Shown here: positions 1-11,770 of the stretch, in pieces
Layout of the letters: each line of letters opens with the position of its first letter
Numbering within the stretch: position 1 is the first letter of the stretch
Assembly: GCA_015680685.1 (NCBI GenBank)
Contig: MNCI01033650.1
Location: 252,725 to 316,724 of the forward strand
Reading direction: 5' to 3'
Origin: Gnetum montanum
Taxonomy: Eukaryota; Streptophyta; Gnetopsida; Gnetales; Gnetaceae
DNA length: 64,000 nt
Position numbers and translations under genes: made by a program
Notes under the pieces: generated by a model
Databases searched by the model: none
What the model saw: only the letters and a program-made list of their open reading frames with translations
What the model was told of the DNA's origin: nothing

Positions 1-158
1 GATTGTTGATTTTTGAGTTGAGTTCAAGGAGGGTGCCGAGGCTCCCGTCCCCCCCACCCTGTTTTTTTTCCGGTGGGCCACCCCTGATGACCCTTCGCTG
101 TATACTTGTGTACTATATTTCTTGGTAATACAATCCCGAACATTCTCTCAAAAAAAAA
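1..158 (+). mobile_element. 3' end of an L1-like LINE of the A/B family, with poly(A)
   Basis: Bases 1-158 are the reverse complement, with some divergence, of the 3' ends of LINEs B (20611-20760) and A (14714-14800). Shared stretches include the run reading 'gaggctcccgtccccccc', the run 'ttggtaatacaatcccgaac', and the terminal 'attctctc' followed by about nine A. Only 3' untranslated sequence is inside the window; the body lies to the left. It has the opposite orientation to the other L1-like LINEs here. It is clearly the tail of a non-LTR retrotransposon, but the element's length is unknown. Confidence 0.8.
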
Positions 159-800
159 ATTTGTTGAGTTAAATCTAGATTTTTCTCAGTGGAAGTCAGC
201 CATCCCCTCCATGCCCTACTTTGTTTTCATATATCATATTAAAGTCCCAAGAAGCAGGCAAGGAAGCAAAGATTGTTAAAGCATCATCTTGAACATCAAA
301 AGTATGATTTGTCTGAATATTATTAAGCTTTAGACGTCTGAATTTAAAACACTTTAAAGTTTTAATACATTTCAGAATTCACAAAAAGCGCTCCAGCTAT
401 GTAGCTGCAGAAACCAAAACTATTTTAAAATAAGACCCATTTCAAATATAAGTACTGCTCAACAAGAGAAGTCCTAATCAACATTCATAGCAGAGCATTG
501 CTTAATGTAACATGCCCATGATCTGAGACTTCAAAACCAGAAAAGAAATGTGAAAAAAGGAAAGCGTGTCCAGACTCCACCAAAGGTGTCCTACATCTCT
601 CAATAAAATTCAGTAGTAGCAGATAAACATAGTGCTTAAGAACATCGCCCACACATCAATCATGAGTCATGCTAGTGTTAGCCATTGGTATACATATTAT
701 CATTATATTTACCAGAAATTAAAGTTCATTGATATCTCCCAAGAAAACAGTTGCTTCTTATATGTTTACGTAGAACAAAGTAAAAGATCATGTGTTTTAC
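159..800 (-). other. Part of an intron of the HAK/KUP gene (downstream of exon 2)
   Basis: AT-rich non-coding sequence directly downstream, on the minus strand, of the donor site of the exon at 801-1026. I searched for the next conserved transporter block, which usually continues GGTFALYSLLCRHA, and did not see it. The intron therefore runs past the left edge. No RNA gene or other coding signal was recognised. Confidence 0.6.
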
Positions 801-1026
801 CTTCCCCATTATCATTGGCTCTCATGACAAAAAATACATATTTCATCAACGGTATCATCATCAACGTGTAAATGATTACAGACAATGCTCCTAACACATC
901 TTTCTTATCAGAAATGCCATCAGGAAAAGTACTTCGATACACGTACAAAGGAGAGGTACCGAGATCTCCATATACAACTCCAAGACTTTGAAATGCAAGA
1001 CGCAGTACTGTTAAAGCTGTCAGTTT
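801..1026 (-). CDS. HAK/KUP: HAK/KUP/KT potassium transporter, coding exon 2 (partial gene)
   Basis: The exon encodes 75 codons plus one base, beginning [16 protein letters not shown] and containing the family hallmark [15 protein letters not shown] (first membrane helix and pore entry). It continues with [20 protein letters not shown] and ends in RANDNGE plus the first base of Gly. These motifs define the HAK/KUP/KT family of proton-coupled or channel-like K+ transporters of the plasma membrane and tonoplast. The splice acceptor is a T-rich tract ending ttgttgttcag; the donor is gaag|gtaaaa, giving a phase-1 intron. The exon joins in frame (phase 0) to the exon at 24224-24373. The subfamily looks closest to the Arabidopsis KUP10/11-type group from memory, which is inference. 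No stop or frameshift is seen, so this is probably a live gene. Confidence 0.93.
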
Positions 1027-1540
1027 CTGAACAACAAATAGAAAGACATAAAAAGCCATATTATTAGCTTGCTTCCAGCAAAGTGATCTCTGCAGTCTTA
1101 TTATGAAGAAAAGATCAACATCATATCATTCTAACAACGGAGTAGAAGAAGAAATGAAAGTATGTTGCCAATTTCATCACTACTAAATCTACCTTAGTAT
1201 TACACATGATTACAATTTTGCAGATAACTTAAAATGAGTAGGTCTGCATGAAAATCTATAATAAGCTCATCTTAGCAATCATAAAAAAGAAAACAATAGG
1301 CAAATTTTCTGATCCAGCAATTGAGATCCTCATGAATGCACTATGAGCTCTGTTTATGTTTTCATAGGCACTTCCGTAATTGTGTCATAGCTTAAGATTT
1401 TGTATTGCTTTGAAATTTCAAAGGTTACTAGAAAAGGATTCTTTAATAAACGACTCATATTTAAAAGTGGAAAATGCTTTGCAATTGGCCTTCACTAAGT
1501 ATAGGGACTAGCTGTTACCTTAACATTGAGATGCAGGATC

Positions 1541-2682
1541 CTTGTGAATGTTCAGTATCAGAAAATCAATTCAGAAAACATAGAAAAAATCTACTTGTGA
1601 TCTTCATTAACTTGGAAAAAGCATATGACAAAGTGCCTAGAGTTATTATTTGATGGGCCTTGCAGAGCAAAAACACCCTTGATGAAAATATTATACTAAT
1701 TCAAGACATGTATGAAGGAGCTACCACTAAAATTCAAATAGCTTGTGAACATTTGATTTCCAGTCACAATAGGTTTATATTAAGGGTCTATGCTTAGCCT
1801 GAAATTATTTGCCATTGTTATGGATGAATTAACAAAGGAAATACAAGATGAAATCCCTTGGTGTATTCTATTTGCAAATGATATTGTGTTGATGCATACA
1901 ACTCAACAAAATATTACTTCTCAAATGGAGAAGTGAAGACATGCTCTAGGACCAAAAGGCTAAAAAATTAGCAAAAGTAAGACAAAATATATGCAATGCA
2001 ATTTTAATACCAACATAAATAGTGATGAAATAGAAGTGACAATTCATAGTAAAAAAGTTCTTCACTGTAAACAGTTTCACTACCTAGGATAAATCCTCCA
2101 CTCAAATAGTGAAATTGATAAAGATATAAGAAATAGCATTTAGGCAAGATGGTCAAAATGGAGACAAGCTAGTGGTGTTCTATGTAATGGAAGAATACCA
2201 ATAAAATTAAAGGAGAAATGTTACAAGACAACAATTAAGCCTTCTATCTTATATGGTGCTAAATGTTGGGCAGGACAAAAGACGCATGAACAACAAATCA
2301 GTGTGGTAAAAATGTGAATGTTTTGATAGATGTTTAATGTTACTAAAAGAGATAAATTACATAATACAAACATTAGAGGAAGACTTGGAGTGGTTTCTAT
2401 TTCAAATAAGCTACAAGAATGGCAGCTTAGATGGTTTGGACATGTGCAAAGAAGATCAAACAATAAGCCTATAAATAAAGGTTGCTACATCACTGTTCCA
2501 AGAAAGCCAATGAAAGGAAGACTACAGAAGACATGGGGAAAAATGATTGAAGATAATTTGAAGAAATTGCAAATAAACAAAGATCTATCTTTTCATAGAA
2601 GTGAATGGTGAAAAAGAACTCATGTAGCCAACCCCATTTTGTTGGAACAAGGCTAAAATGATGTTGATGATGATGATGATGT
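1541..2682 (+). mobile_element. RTE-clade LINE, 5'-truncated and decayed
   Basis: Translated in pieces, the plus strand shows a non-LTR reverse transcriptase: FINLEKAYDKVPR (first catalytic block, D retained), LFAIVMDELTKEIQ, IPWCILFANDIVLM (the usual FADD is FAND, so one catalytic Asp is lost), YLG, the block ARWSKWRQASGVLC, ILYGAKCW and the conserved C-terminus WQLRWFGHVQRR. Many stop codons and frameshifts interrupt it; the longest intact piece is 2330-2611. The 3' end reads 'ttgttggaacaaggct' followed by a short (GATGAT)n tail, which is typical of plant RTE elements rather than poly(A). The 5' end is uncertain. It lies antisense to the host transporter gene. Confidence 0.85.
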
Positions 2683-3132
2683 TAAAAATTCAAAGTTGGG
2701 AGATTATGCTCAAATTTGGTGGACTAACTCTATTTTACATGCAAGGCAAATATCTATAACTAGTTTCTGGATTCAAAATCCAAATTTTGAGATTTTAATG
2801 TTAAACAATTACAAAAGTAACTTGTGGACCCATAGGTTCTTTGGTTCAATTAAAATTTTAAATTTTACCTAAGTGACTATGACATGTTTATAGTTGTTTT
2901 GACCAAATCAACATTTGTAAACTGTTGGACATACAAAAAGTTTAATATCAATGACTTTTGCTCACCAAAATATAGAAATTGTGACAACTATATGGCCAAA
3001 AGATGCATTAAGTACTCGTTAACATCAAAAGAAATTATGCATATTAATAATTGTGTGTCTTTTGTATAATGGAAAGTGAAATGCACATGTTTTATTTTGT
3101 TAAGCATTTCATGATTCAATTTTGAGGAGGGC

Positions 3133-6100
3133 TTTTTTTTTTTTTTTTTTTTTTTTGCGAAACAATTGGGTGAAATATATTATAGGAAAACAGAAGTTAC
3201 AAGAAAATGAACAAAGGGGTGAGGAACCCCCTGTTGCAATAAGAGACAAAATTAGGGGAGAGAAACCCCCAGATACAACCAATGAGAGACAAAATTGAGA
3301 GAGAGAAAACCCCTAGATGCATCCACCAACTTAGGACTCAAATACCAAAACTTGTGGCTATGTAATTGGGGCATTATGTGGCCAATAGTTTCCTCGTACC
3401 TAGCACCAAAGTAGCCACAAAACCTAAGAACTATATCTTTGCAATAACAACAAAATTGAAACATCATATAGGAAAGGGAAGATTCTTGCAAGTGCAATTT
3501 AGCATTTCCTAGCTATGCACAATATCCACAAATTTTCTATCTACCTCCAATGAAATGAAGCTCATAGCCCATTGGAAGATCTTATACTTTTCTTCCTTTT
3601 GGTCCTAAATCTACTTCCCCAAGTATCTATCCTAGTCTAGGTGAAGTGTGCAGGAAGTGTCTAATGAACTTGTGACAGTTCTTCCATTACATATCTCTAT
3701 TAATGCCCATTACCAAATACAAGCAATTCTCAACTTGATACCAGAGCCTAACATTAAAAGCATGTGTTTTGTTCTGAAATTTCCTCCATGGCCTCTTCCT
3801 CCAAATATTCTTTGGCCTGTCTCATGGTCTTCTCCTTCTCTCTAGTCTCCTATTCCTCAACTCCTCTTTGATCTCTTCACATAGTTGCTCCTCAAGCCTA
3901 CTTCAAATGGTGGATTCTTGCAATAATTACTATTGTTGAGCCTCCTTTTCTTGTTCCTACCTTGGCTACTCCTCTTGCCTATGGACTTGCTCTTCTAGCT
4001 CCCTTCTATGCTACTCCTCAACATGCATGTGTTGTTCAATCTCTTGAGTGGCTTGGTTTAGATCCATCGTAAATTTTTTTCTCAAGGCTGCCTCCACCTA
4101 GAGCTATTGTTGCATGATGAAATAGAATTTGCTCTCCAACTACTTTGTCTTCTCCATTGAAATGGACACGCCTTGGGCCAACAAGATGGCAGAAATATCA
4201 TCATGGAGGTATTCCCTACCCCCTCCTTGAGCCCAAAAGGGAACCAACCTATCATGAAAACTTTGACACCTAGAGTAAACCCTCTCGAAGGAGTGTTCTC
4301 CTAGTTGTTCAAAAGATGACAAAGCCTTCAATGTTTCAGCTGCCCTCCAAAGGACCAAGATCAGCCCCAAATGCCTTCCTCTTTGCCTCTGCTAAAGTGT
4401 AGCCAACAAACTCTTGGGGATGTTAATAGGTCTTTCCAACTGTAGCCACCTGAGAAATGTGAAATAAACACCTTGCAGTTTCCAAACATTCCTAGACTAA
4501 ACAAAAAATATGATTGACAAGCTCTGTAGCATCCTGCCAAAAAGACGACAAGTGTGACTTAAGGACTTGGCCACTAGTGATCTTAGGGATTTGTTTTGAG
4601 AAGAAAGGTGTTATGTCTTGAAGGCCGCAACTTAATGGTAGAATAACCTCCCAGCGCTTGGAATATTCAAATATTTAGCAACAACATCTTTAGATAAGTT
4701 AATATGAATCCCTCTAAACGTGGTAAAATCATTCTCCCAATGAGAAAAGAAAGTGAAATCCTGAAACTCTGCATCTTCTTAGTAGGTCCACCCATCCCAC
4801 TTGTTGAACCATCCCCCAAAGTTTCATATTATTCAGAGGTAGGTGTCACTCAAATGCCACCAAGGGCTTCTTTGCACAAGCGCTTTGTAGGGGCAATAAT
4901 AATTCTTGGTGAAGGTACAAGAACACTCCTAAAAACAATAGCATTCCTAGTCTTCTAGAAAAACCACAAGAGCACACCAATACAACTGTCGTCATTAAGT
5001 GGAGTAGATGGATCAAGGCCACTGCTCTGCCAAACTCGAGTAACAAAAGGATAGAGAAATAAGAGATGGGATTGTGTTTCTACAATTTCTATGCCACACA
5101 ATGAGCAGCCAGCATTGATTTTGAGACCACAGTAGCATAGAACGGTCCTAGTTAGGATCATTTTGTTAATTAAAAGCCAAAAGAACATTTTGATTTTTTT
5201 AGGCAAGCATCGCTTCCAAATCATGCACCATCCTTGTGCAAGTCCATAGTTTCCTTGCATAATGTCTCTCGAGCCCACTAAATCAAATTGAGCAAAATTG
5301 CAAAATGTACAATCTTACTAACAAACATTTTTCTAGAAGATAGAATCATTGCTAAAACACTCCTAGAATCTGTATTTACGTCTTACTATAACAATCTACA
5401 GAACTTTGTTTGCATTGTTCACATATGTATCCATAATCCGCCTAATAAGATTATGATGACCTAGTAGAACTAAATCCTCAAACCTTGAAACTCCCAATCC
5501 CCTAGAAATTTCCATCTTGCCAATTTTTCCTAGCATACCAGGTGGATTTTGTTTCCTCCTTTACCACCAAATCAAACAAAATTCCTAAAGATTTGATTAA
5601 TTTTATCAATAACCTATTGTGGTGGTACCATTAGCAAGGCCACATACCTGGACATGGCCAAGAGAACCATACAAGCCAAAAGCGCTTTCTCTTTACTAGT
5701 TAAGAAACATGAGGTCCAATGTTCAATGGCCTGGATTTTTCTCATGAACTTGGACCACATGACACTTTTGCACCAAACATACATAGATATCCCAAGGTAG
5801 GTATCTTCATGACTCCCCTATCCAATCTCTAGAGTGTCATATATTCTTCTATTGATGACAACATCAATTTGGATGAAGTGAGTAGTTGACTTTGCCCAAT
5901 TAATGTTCAAGCCTAACTCCCAACTCATACAACCCAATGCCCTTTTGATAACCTTAGCCTAAGGAATTGTCACCTTCATCGTAAGAATTGTATCATCAAC
6001 ATAGTGATTAGCGATACATGTGACATCTTCAACTTCAAGACCTTCGATACCCCCCAATCTACAATATGAGTTCATAGTGTCTATGGCCAAGATAAAAATA

Positions 6101-8398
6101 TATGGTGACAAAGGATTCCTTTGTCTAAGGCCATGTTGAGAGAGGAAAAACCTCATAACCTACTGTTAAAATCAAATAAAATGCCCCTATGTGCTACATT
6201 TGCAAACATAAATTAACAAATTTGCAATGAAAACCCTTACACAACATTATCTCAACAAGGTAGTCCCAATTAACCATATCATATGCCTTCACAATATCTA
6301 ATTTAAGGAACATATTGGGAGACTGTGCTTTGGTAGCTAAATGCATAAGTTCATGAAGTAGTAAAATCTGATTCTAGATGCACCTACCTTTAACAAACCC
6401 AGCCTATTGAAGCCACACTAAACATAAGTGATTGCATTCTTCAAACTAGCACCTTCGCAAATATTCTTAGGAGCATGTTACATGCACCAATGGGTCAAAA
6501 CTCAGCCAACCTAGAAGGATTGTTAACCTTGGGAAGCAAAACAATCCTAGAACTCATGTTGTCCCTCCTAGAACTCATTGTTTCCCTCTTGATTTGGCCC
6601 TAGTGAAGCATGAGATTAAAGGACTCTACCATGTTGTTCCCAATTAAATGAAAGTATTCATTAAAGAACTCATTTGGTTACCCATTAGGGCCCAAGGCTT
6701 TACCCTGCTTCATAGTGGATATTGCATCAAAGACCTCCACCATAAAGATAGGAACAAGTAGTCTATGGTTATCTACCCAGATCAAGACCTTCTAAATTAG
6801 AATCATGATAAGGGATGACTCTCCTCTTGTTCAAATCTTCTCCCAAAACTGTTGCATAGCCTTGGTAGTTTTTCAGGGTCTCTAATATGCTTATCCCCAT
6901 CCTATAACACATTGATGTTCTTGGTACCTCTAAACATGTTAGCAGCAACAAAGAAGAATTTTGTGTTATGATCTCCATGTTTTAACCACTTGGCCCTAAA
7001 TTGTTCCTACCAATATGCCTCCTCATCCTCCAAGAGCTATTGTGTCTCATGCAACAGGTGAATTCCTCATCCAGTAGATTGTGCTCTTATTCTTACATTA
7101 GTTGGCTTTGTTTTAACTTTACATTAAGTTCAAGCTCTTATCCCCTACTTAATGTGATTCAAACCCTGTTTGAAAAAAATCCCACAAATCTCGATGACCC
7201 ATGTAAGAGGCCTAGGTATCCAAAACTAACTACCTTAGCCACACCTCCTTAAGCCAGATGTGTTCAAAATGGAAGGAATGCAAGGCCATTTTAAGACCAC
7301 TTTTGTCCTTGATAGAGCATAGAACTGGCCTATGATAAGAAGTCTTCCATTCCAAGGCTATAATAGAGATGGAATTTTCAATAACCATTGAAATGCTAAT
7401 CTAGACAAGATCAATTTTAGACATCACACGATCTTGTCCTCTTCTATTGTTACTCCATGTGAATTGGCATCCCTGAATCCTAAGGTCCATGAGGTTGAAG
7501 TCACTGAGAAAGTTCAGGAATTCCCCACTTCCCTACAGTTCCATGAACCCTCTTCTAGCTTTCTCCCATTCATACAATCCAAGAATTCGAATCTAGCACC
7601 TTAGTTGCAACCACTTGGAGTTCATGGAGATGATCTACCCAAGACTAGGGACCACAGAAGTTTGTAAGCCACATACCCCTTGTGGAAAAATGAAGGGTCA
7701 AGCTCCAATCAAAAGTGTAGATAGGAGCCACCTTCATTTTGGCGATTTTTGCCAATCTCTCCCACATTTCACAATCCCACCACCACCACCACCCACCCCC
7801 GCATTGGTGATTGTTGCCAATCTCTCCCACATTGGCGATTGTTCCTTCAAAATCCTTCATTTTATGGGTTCCAAAGGTGGGGTGGATTACCCAGCAACCA
7901 AGGAGAGGTAGCACCCCACCTAGAACCAAACCTTAGAGCTATGAACTTCTACATTTTCATCTTGAACATTCATACTACTATCAAGAAAAACTTCCTCATT
8001 TTGAATATCCTTCTCCCATGTACCCATTGTTAGCCCTTCAATGAAATCACTGGAGTGTTCCAACTCCCGAAGGAGGAAAAATTTTGGTGTGGATGTGGTG
8101 CCTATTTTATTGTCATCCTCTTCATCTTCCCTTGGGCCCCACAAGTTTGAGAACCATACAGTTTTCTACTACATGAAAGGACTTTCATCCTACATACTAT
8201 TTCCCTGCTCTTGCTTATGGTTAAAGTCAACTCACTCTTGGAACTTTGGTGAGGCCTAGGATGTTTTGGAAGGTTTGTTTTTTTTGTAAAAAATTGCAAT
8301 TTTGAGGACACATGTTTCTACTTTAGGGCTTACTTCTTTATGCAAAGTCTACAATCCTTAGCCTAATGGTTATTCTTCCCACAGAACTAACATCCTAC
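3133..8398 (-). mobile_element. LINE C: old L1-like LINE carrying the C-terminal extension
   Basis: A long decayed L1-like element. Reading the minus strand from right to left: an ORF1 CCHC zinc knuckle at 8392-8351 (C-x2-C-G-x3-H-x4-C, with TAG at two positions); an endonuclease C-terminus at about 7620-7260 (SDFNLMDL, FTWSNNRRG, SYHRP); reverse transcriptase at about 6700-5950 with MFLKLDIVKAYD, GLRQRNPLSP and the catalytic YVDD near 5990; an RVT zinc-binding domain at 5278-4955 (PKKIKMFFWLLI, CSLCG, H-LFLYP); then the extension described separately; and a poly(T) tract at 3133-3156, which is the poly(A) tail. ORF1 continues beyond an inserted LTR at 11390-11770. No target duplication was found. 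Confidence 0.85.
3464..5278 (-). pseudogene. LINE C: ORF2 zinc-binding domain plus PMD-like, coiled-coil and J-like extension
   Basis: After the zinc-binding domain the usual LINE motif LLWFF*KTRNAIVF is followed by sequence collinear with LINEs A and B. About 4650-4480 encodes EVILPLSCGLQDITPFFS and ATELVNHIF (in B: EIVLPITCGLQDAATFFE, AANLVDHFF). At 4370-4300 it encodes GLILVLWRAAETL (in B: GLILALWRGVGEAL). About 4060-3810 is Glu/Gln-rich with CAG-to-TAG stops and predicts a coiled coil. At 3722-3550 come CLYLVMGINRDM, KFIRHFL and, one frame over, LHLD (3643-3635), then EEKYKIFQWAMSFIS, LNCTCKNLPFPI and a stop at 3466-3464. The ending C-x-C-x2-LP matches A and B. Frameshifts make it non-functional. 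Confidence 0.75.
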
Positions 8399-11389
8399 TA
8401 GCGCTTTAGAGCTTTTGACTCTCTCTTCTATTGAGATGTTCTCATATTCACCTTTCATCAACTCCACGTCATACAACATCTCCATTTAAATCTCATGTAA
8501 CAATGCATCCTTATCTAAAGAGCACCATACACAAAAGTGCACATACCCCATATGCTCCTATTATTACATCCCTTCCAAATACATCAAGTATGGTCATACG
8601 ATTACGATTTATACATTACATGTGTTATCTCGGTGGGTTATTGATGACGACTTGGCTTATTAAAATCGCACTTTATATGTAATGATTATGATGTCTTTAC
8701 ATGTTTAACTAACATGATTATGTACACTGGCCCTATGTGATGTGTTAGATAGGTGATGTTGCGGGCAATGATGTTGGGTTGGGGTACAAGAGCACCTATC
8801 CGGTATGTATTTATGCTTTATGTATGAGTTCAGTATTTATGCATTTGAAGTGTAGTGTTGTGTTGTGTGATGCTTGGATGTGATTTTAGCATATGGTTGT
8901 GAAGAGCGTTTGATAGTGATCTCATAGGTTCGAACAGATTTTGATTTGGAGCTTTGGCATGTTTGTTATGCATGTTTGAAGTATAGGGTATTAGTTAGGA
9001 AGAAAAAAATATAGACTTATGAAAATATTTCCTCCAAAAAATAATAAATAATTCAAAAGTAAACAAATTGGTTTTACATGGCACATGACATGCATAAAAG
9101 ATAAATTGACTTTGCATTATAATTATATGCATTATACATTATAAATAATTTTTTTAAAAAAACACCACCATCTTTCTTTTGTTGTGGCACCACCTATGAG
9201 AATTTGGGTTTTGATTTTTTGTGTGCACAAAAAACAAAAACCAATTTCTAGATTCTTCTCTTTCATTTTTCCTTCATTTTCTTCCATTGTTCCACCCTTT
9301 TTCTAGAATTTTGGCATTGTGGACAACTTTTGCTTACTCTGAACTTGGATTTAGAATTGCTACAGTTGTATCTACGTGGGTGTAGAGCTTGTTTGGAGTG
9401 AAATGGAGTTTTGCCGGACTTTTGAGGATTTTATGCTTGTTTCAGACTTTTTTCCGCAACAATTTTAATTGGTGTGTTGTCTTTACCTTTTCCTTGTATT
9501 TTTGTGCTGGATTAGTGTATATGATCATGCGATGTGGACATGTGAGGCGGATAGTTAAAAGATTGAGCTTGGACATGTTGTTTTGAATATTTCCCGAAAT
9601 TTTACAATTTTGGTTGCAAATTGTTTATTAATAAAGATGTGTTGTATCATATGATGTGGACTTACGGAATATTAGATGTGATGTTGATAAAACTAGCATA
9701 GTTGGAGTACTTGTTTTATGGGTTGCTTGTTGTGCAGGAGTTTCTAGGCCCTTCCAATAATCACTTGTTATAAACAAATATTTTTATTTTATTATTTTAT
9801 TATTAAATAAACAAATATTTTTATTTTATTATTTAATTATTAAACTATAAATGCACAGAACTTTGCTTCCAAAAGTCCGATTTAGGTGAAATTAGTGTCG
9901 TTGACATTGTCTTGGGAAGTACTTTCTAATCATGGAATTGGTCTTCTCTTTGGGCATATATTATTTTGGAGGTTACAATAGCAATCATTTTTGTGGAATT
10001 ATATGTAGTTCAAGAAATATGGTCATGGCACAAAATTTTGTTTTGTTGAGTCATGGTATTATTTTCATGAAATAAATGTGACTGTGAGATGTGGATGTAT
10101 GTAGTAATACTATGTTTTAGATGTGTTGTGCTTGCAGCATGTGTTGGCTTAAGCTAGCATGGACTTGTACATGTCTTTGCAATGATGCTTATAACAGTCA
10201 TTGGCGAGTGGTGCTAGCATTAGGGTGTGGACCAGTTGGTGTTGAGGCATCCTAGAGGTAATTATGGATTGATCCCCATTGTGATACATCAGTAAGGCTC
10301 CTATTTTAGGCCTCATCCTAAGAGTGGGAGACTATAGGTGTGTTCATCCATGCGGCTAGTATGTAGCATAGGTGTGTTCGTCCCTCTAGCCAGTCCTCTA
10401 GAAGGCTAGTGGTTGCAGTCACAGGTTGATGGAGCCTAGCCCTAGTAGGATAAATAAAATACTAATACAAGACCTGTAGGCAATGGCTATTTATGAATAC
10501 TCATGACAACATTTCACATGCTACATTGAGTGTGGATATGCTAGTGACCACATGATTTGCGTATATGATAGTATCAATTTTTGTGTCATAGCGCTGATAA
10601 TATATATGTTATGATTGGATTATAATTGTATGGGTCGCGTTGTTTAACGATATGAAGTAGGTATGATGGGCATGATAGTGAAGATGCAAGGTGGAGTGGT
10701 GTAACGAATATATGATTGATTATGCCAGGTAGTGATTTTATCTATGATTGTATGATAGTCATCTATTCTCTTTGGTAATGATTATGCCAATATTATGCGT
10801 GATATGGTGTGTGTACATATGTTGCTTTGAGCATGAGCATGACTAACATTTAATGTAGGTTTCCTTGTACCCCATTCCTCTCCTCTTGTGCAACACTTGT
10901 TGACCATCTAGCAAGGGAAGTGTAAAGGCTTCCCACTTAGTTTTTATACTAACTTTATTAGTTACAGGCGGAAGCCACAGGAGCACAAACGAGGATTAAG
11001 AGAGAGAGTATAGGAGAAGAAAATCTTTAGGGATTGGTTAATGTATATTTCCATGTATAGCAATGTGGACTATTTATATTTGTATGAAACTCTTTGTACT
11101 CATATACATCTAATGATGTGTTTATGTGTTTTTGGATCTGATGAGAGTAGTGTAGATTTTTTGGTTTATGTAAAGACGTAGTTCTGTAAATCGAAATGTA
11201 TGCTTAGTCTTTGGTTAGGCATGGATTTTTGTGCAGTTTGACCTTCCATAATATAGATATTGAGTGACTTATTCTTATCGTATTTTTATACATCATTCGC
11301 TTTTAGTTTATCATGCTTCCATTGTGTTGTTACTAGCGATCTTAGGCATCACCCTACCCTAGCTAGGTGCACTAGGGCAAGGTGTTACA
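8399..11389 (-). mobile_element. Apparent solo LTR inserted into ORF1 of LINE C
   Basis: On the minus strand the block begins TGTAACACCTTGCCCTAG at 11389, a typical LTR start of plant gypsy (Tekay/Del-type) elements. Just outside it is CCTAC (11390-11394), and CCTAC recurs at 8394-8398 on the far side, a possible 5-bp target duplication. LINE C ORF1 sequence lies on both sides: DUF4283-like to the right and the zinc knuckle to the left. No gag, pol or primer-binding site was seen inside, so a solo LTR of about 3 kb is the simplest reading. The left terminus reads TA instead of TG, and an in-frame stretch near 8455 leaves the exact left edge uncertain. A directly repeated AT-rich segment lies at 9774-9845. 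Confidence 0.5.
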
Positions 11390-11770
11390 CCTACGAGGCC
11401 ATGAACCTATCAAAAGTAATAAACTTACCAAAGAAACTGACAACTATTCTAAAAAATTCCTCTATCCAAAACTCTCAAGGAAGCCTGAAAAGTATGATCC
11501 AAATCAAAACCCTAGAGAAGAGATTAGGGTCCCTATGAGCTCTAGAGTGCCAATGGATGAGCGCTAGGCCCCTAGCTTCAAAAAACCAAGGACCCCCACA
11601 CACGATTTTCTCTCTATCTTCAATGGCTTGGAACACAAATAGCAAAAGATCACCCAGGAGGATCCTCATCTCCACCTTAGTCACATTCCAGGATGCAGCA
11701 ATCTAGCACTTGACAAGTTCTACCCTTGGATGTGCCCCCAACAACACAAATTATCCAATCAAATTGCATT
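11390..11770 (-). pseudogene. LINE C ORF1 fragment (DUF4283-like)
   Basis: The minus-strand ORF at 11684-11475 encodes MTKVEMRILLGDLLLFVFQA, then DREKIVCGGPWFF, LALIHWHS and VLIWIILFRLP. This is the DUF4283 pattern (Phe-rich strand, then GPWFF, then W, then a V/I-W-I-x-LP block) usual in ORF1 proteins of plant L1 LINEs. It continues past one stop as EFWIEEFFRIV and GKFITFDRF and then meets the LTR terminus. Its natural continuation is the CCHC knuckle at 8392-8351. The knuckle follows sooner than usual, so some ORF1 sequence may also have been deleted. ORF1 proteins coat LINE RNA; this copy is inactive. Confidence 0.72.

Noticed and set aside
7749-7840. Short repeated words (ttgccaatctctcccacatt twice) as a regulatory array
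   Set aside because: Two copies only, within decayed LINE C sequence between ORF1 and the endonuclease; ordinary local duplication.
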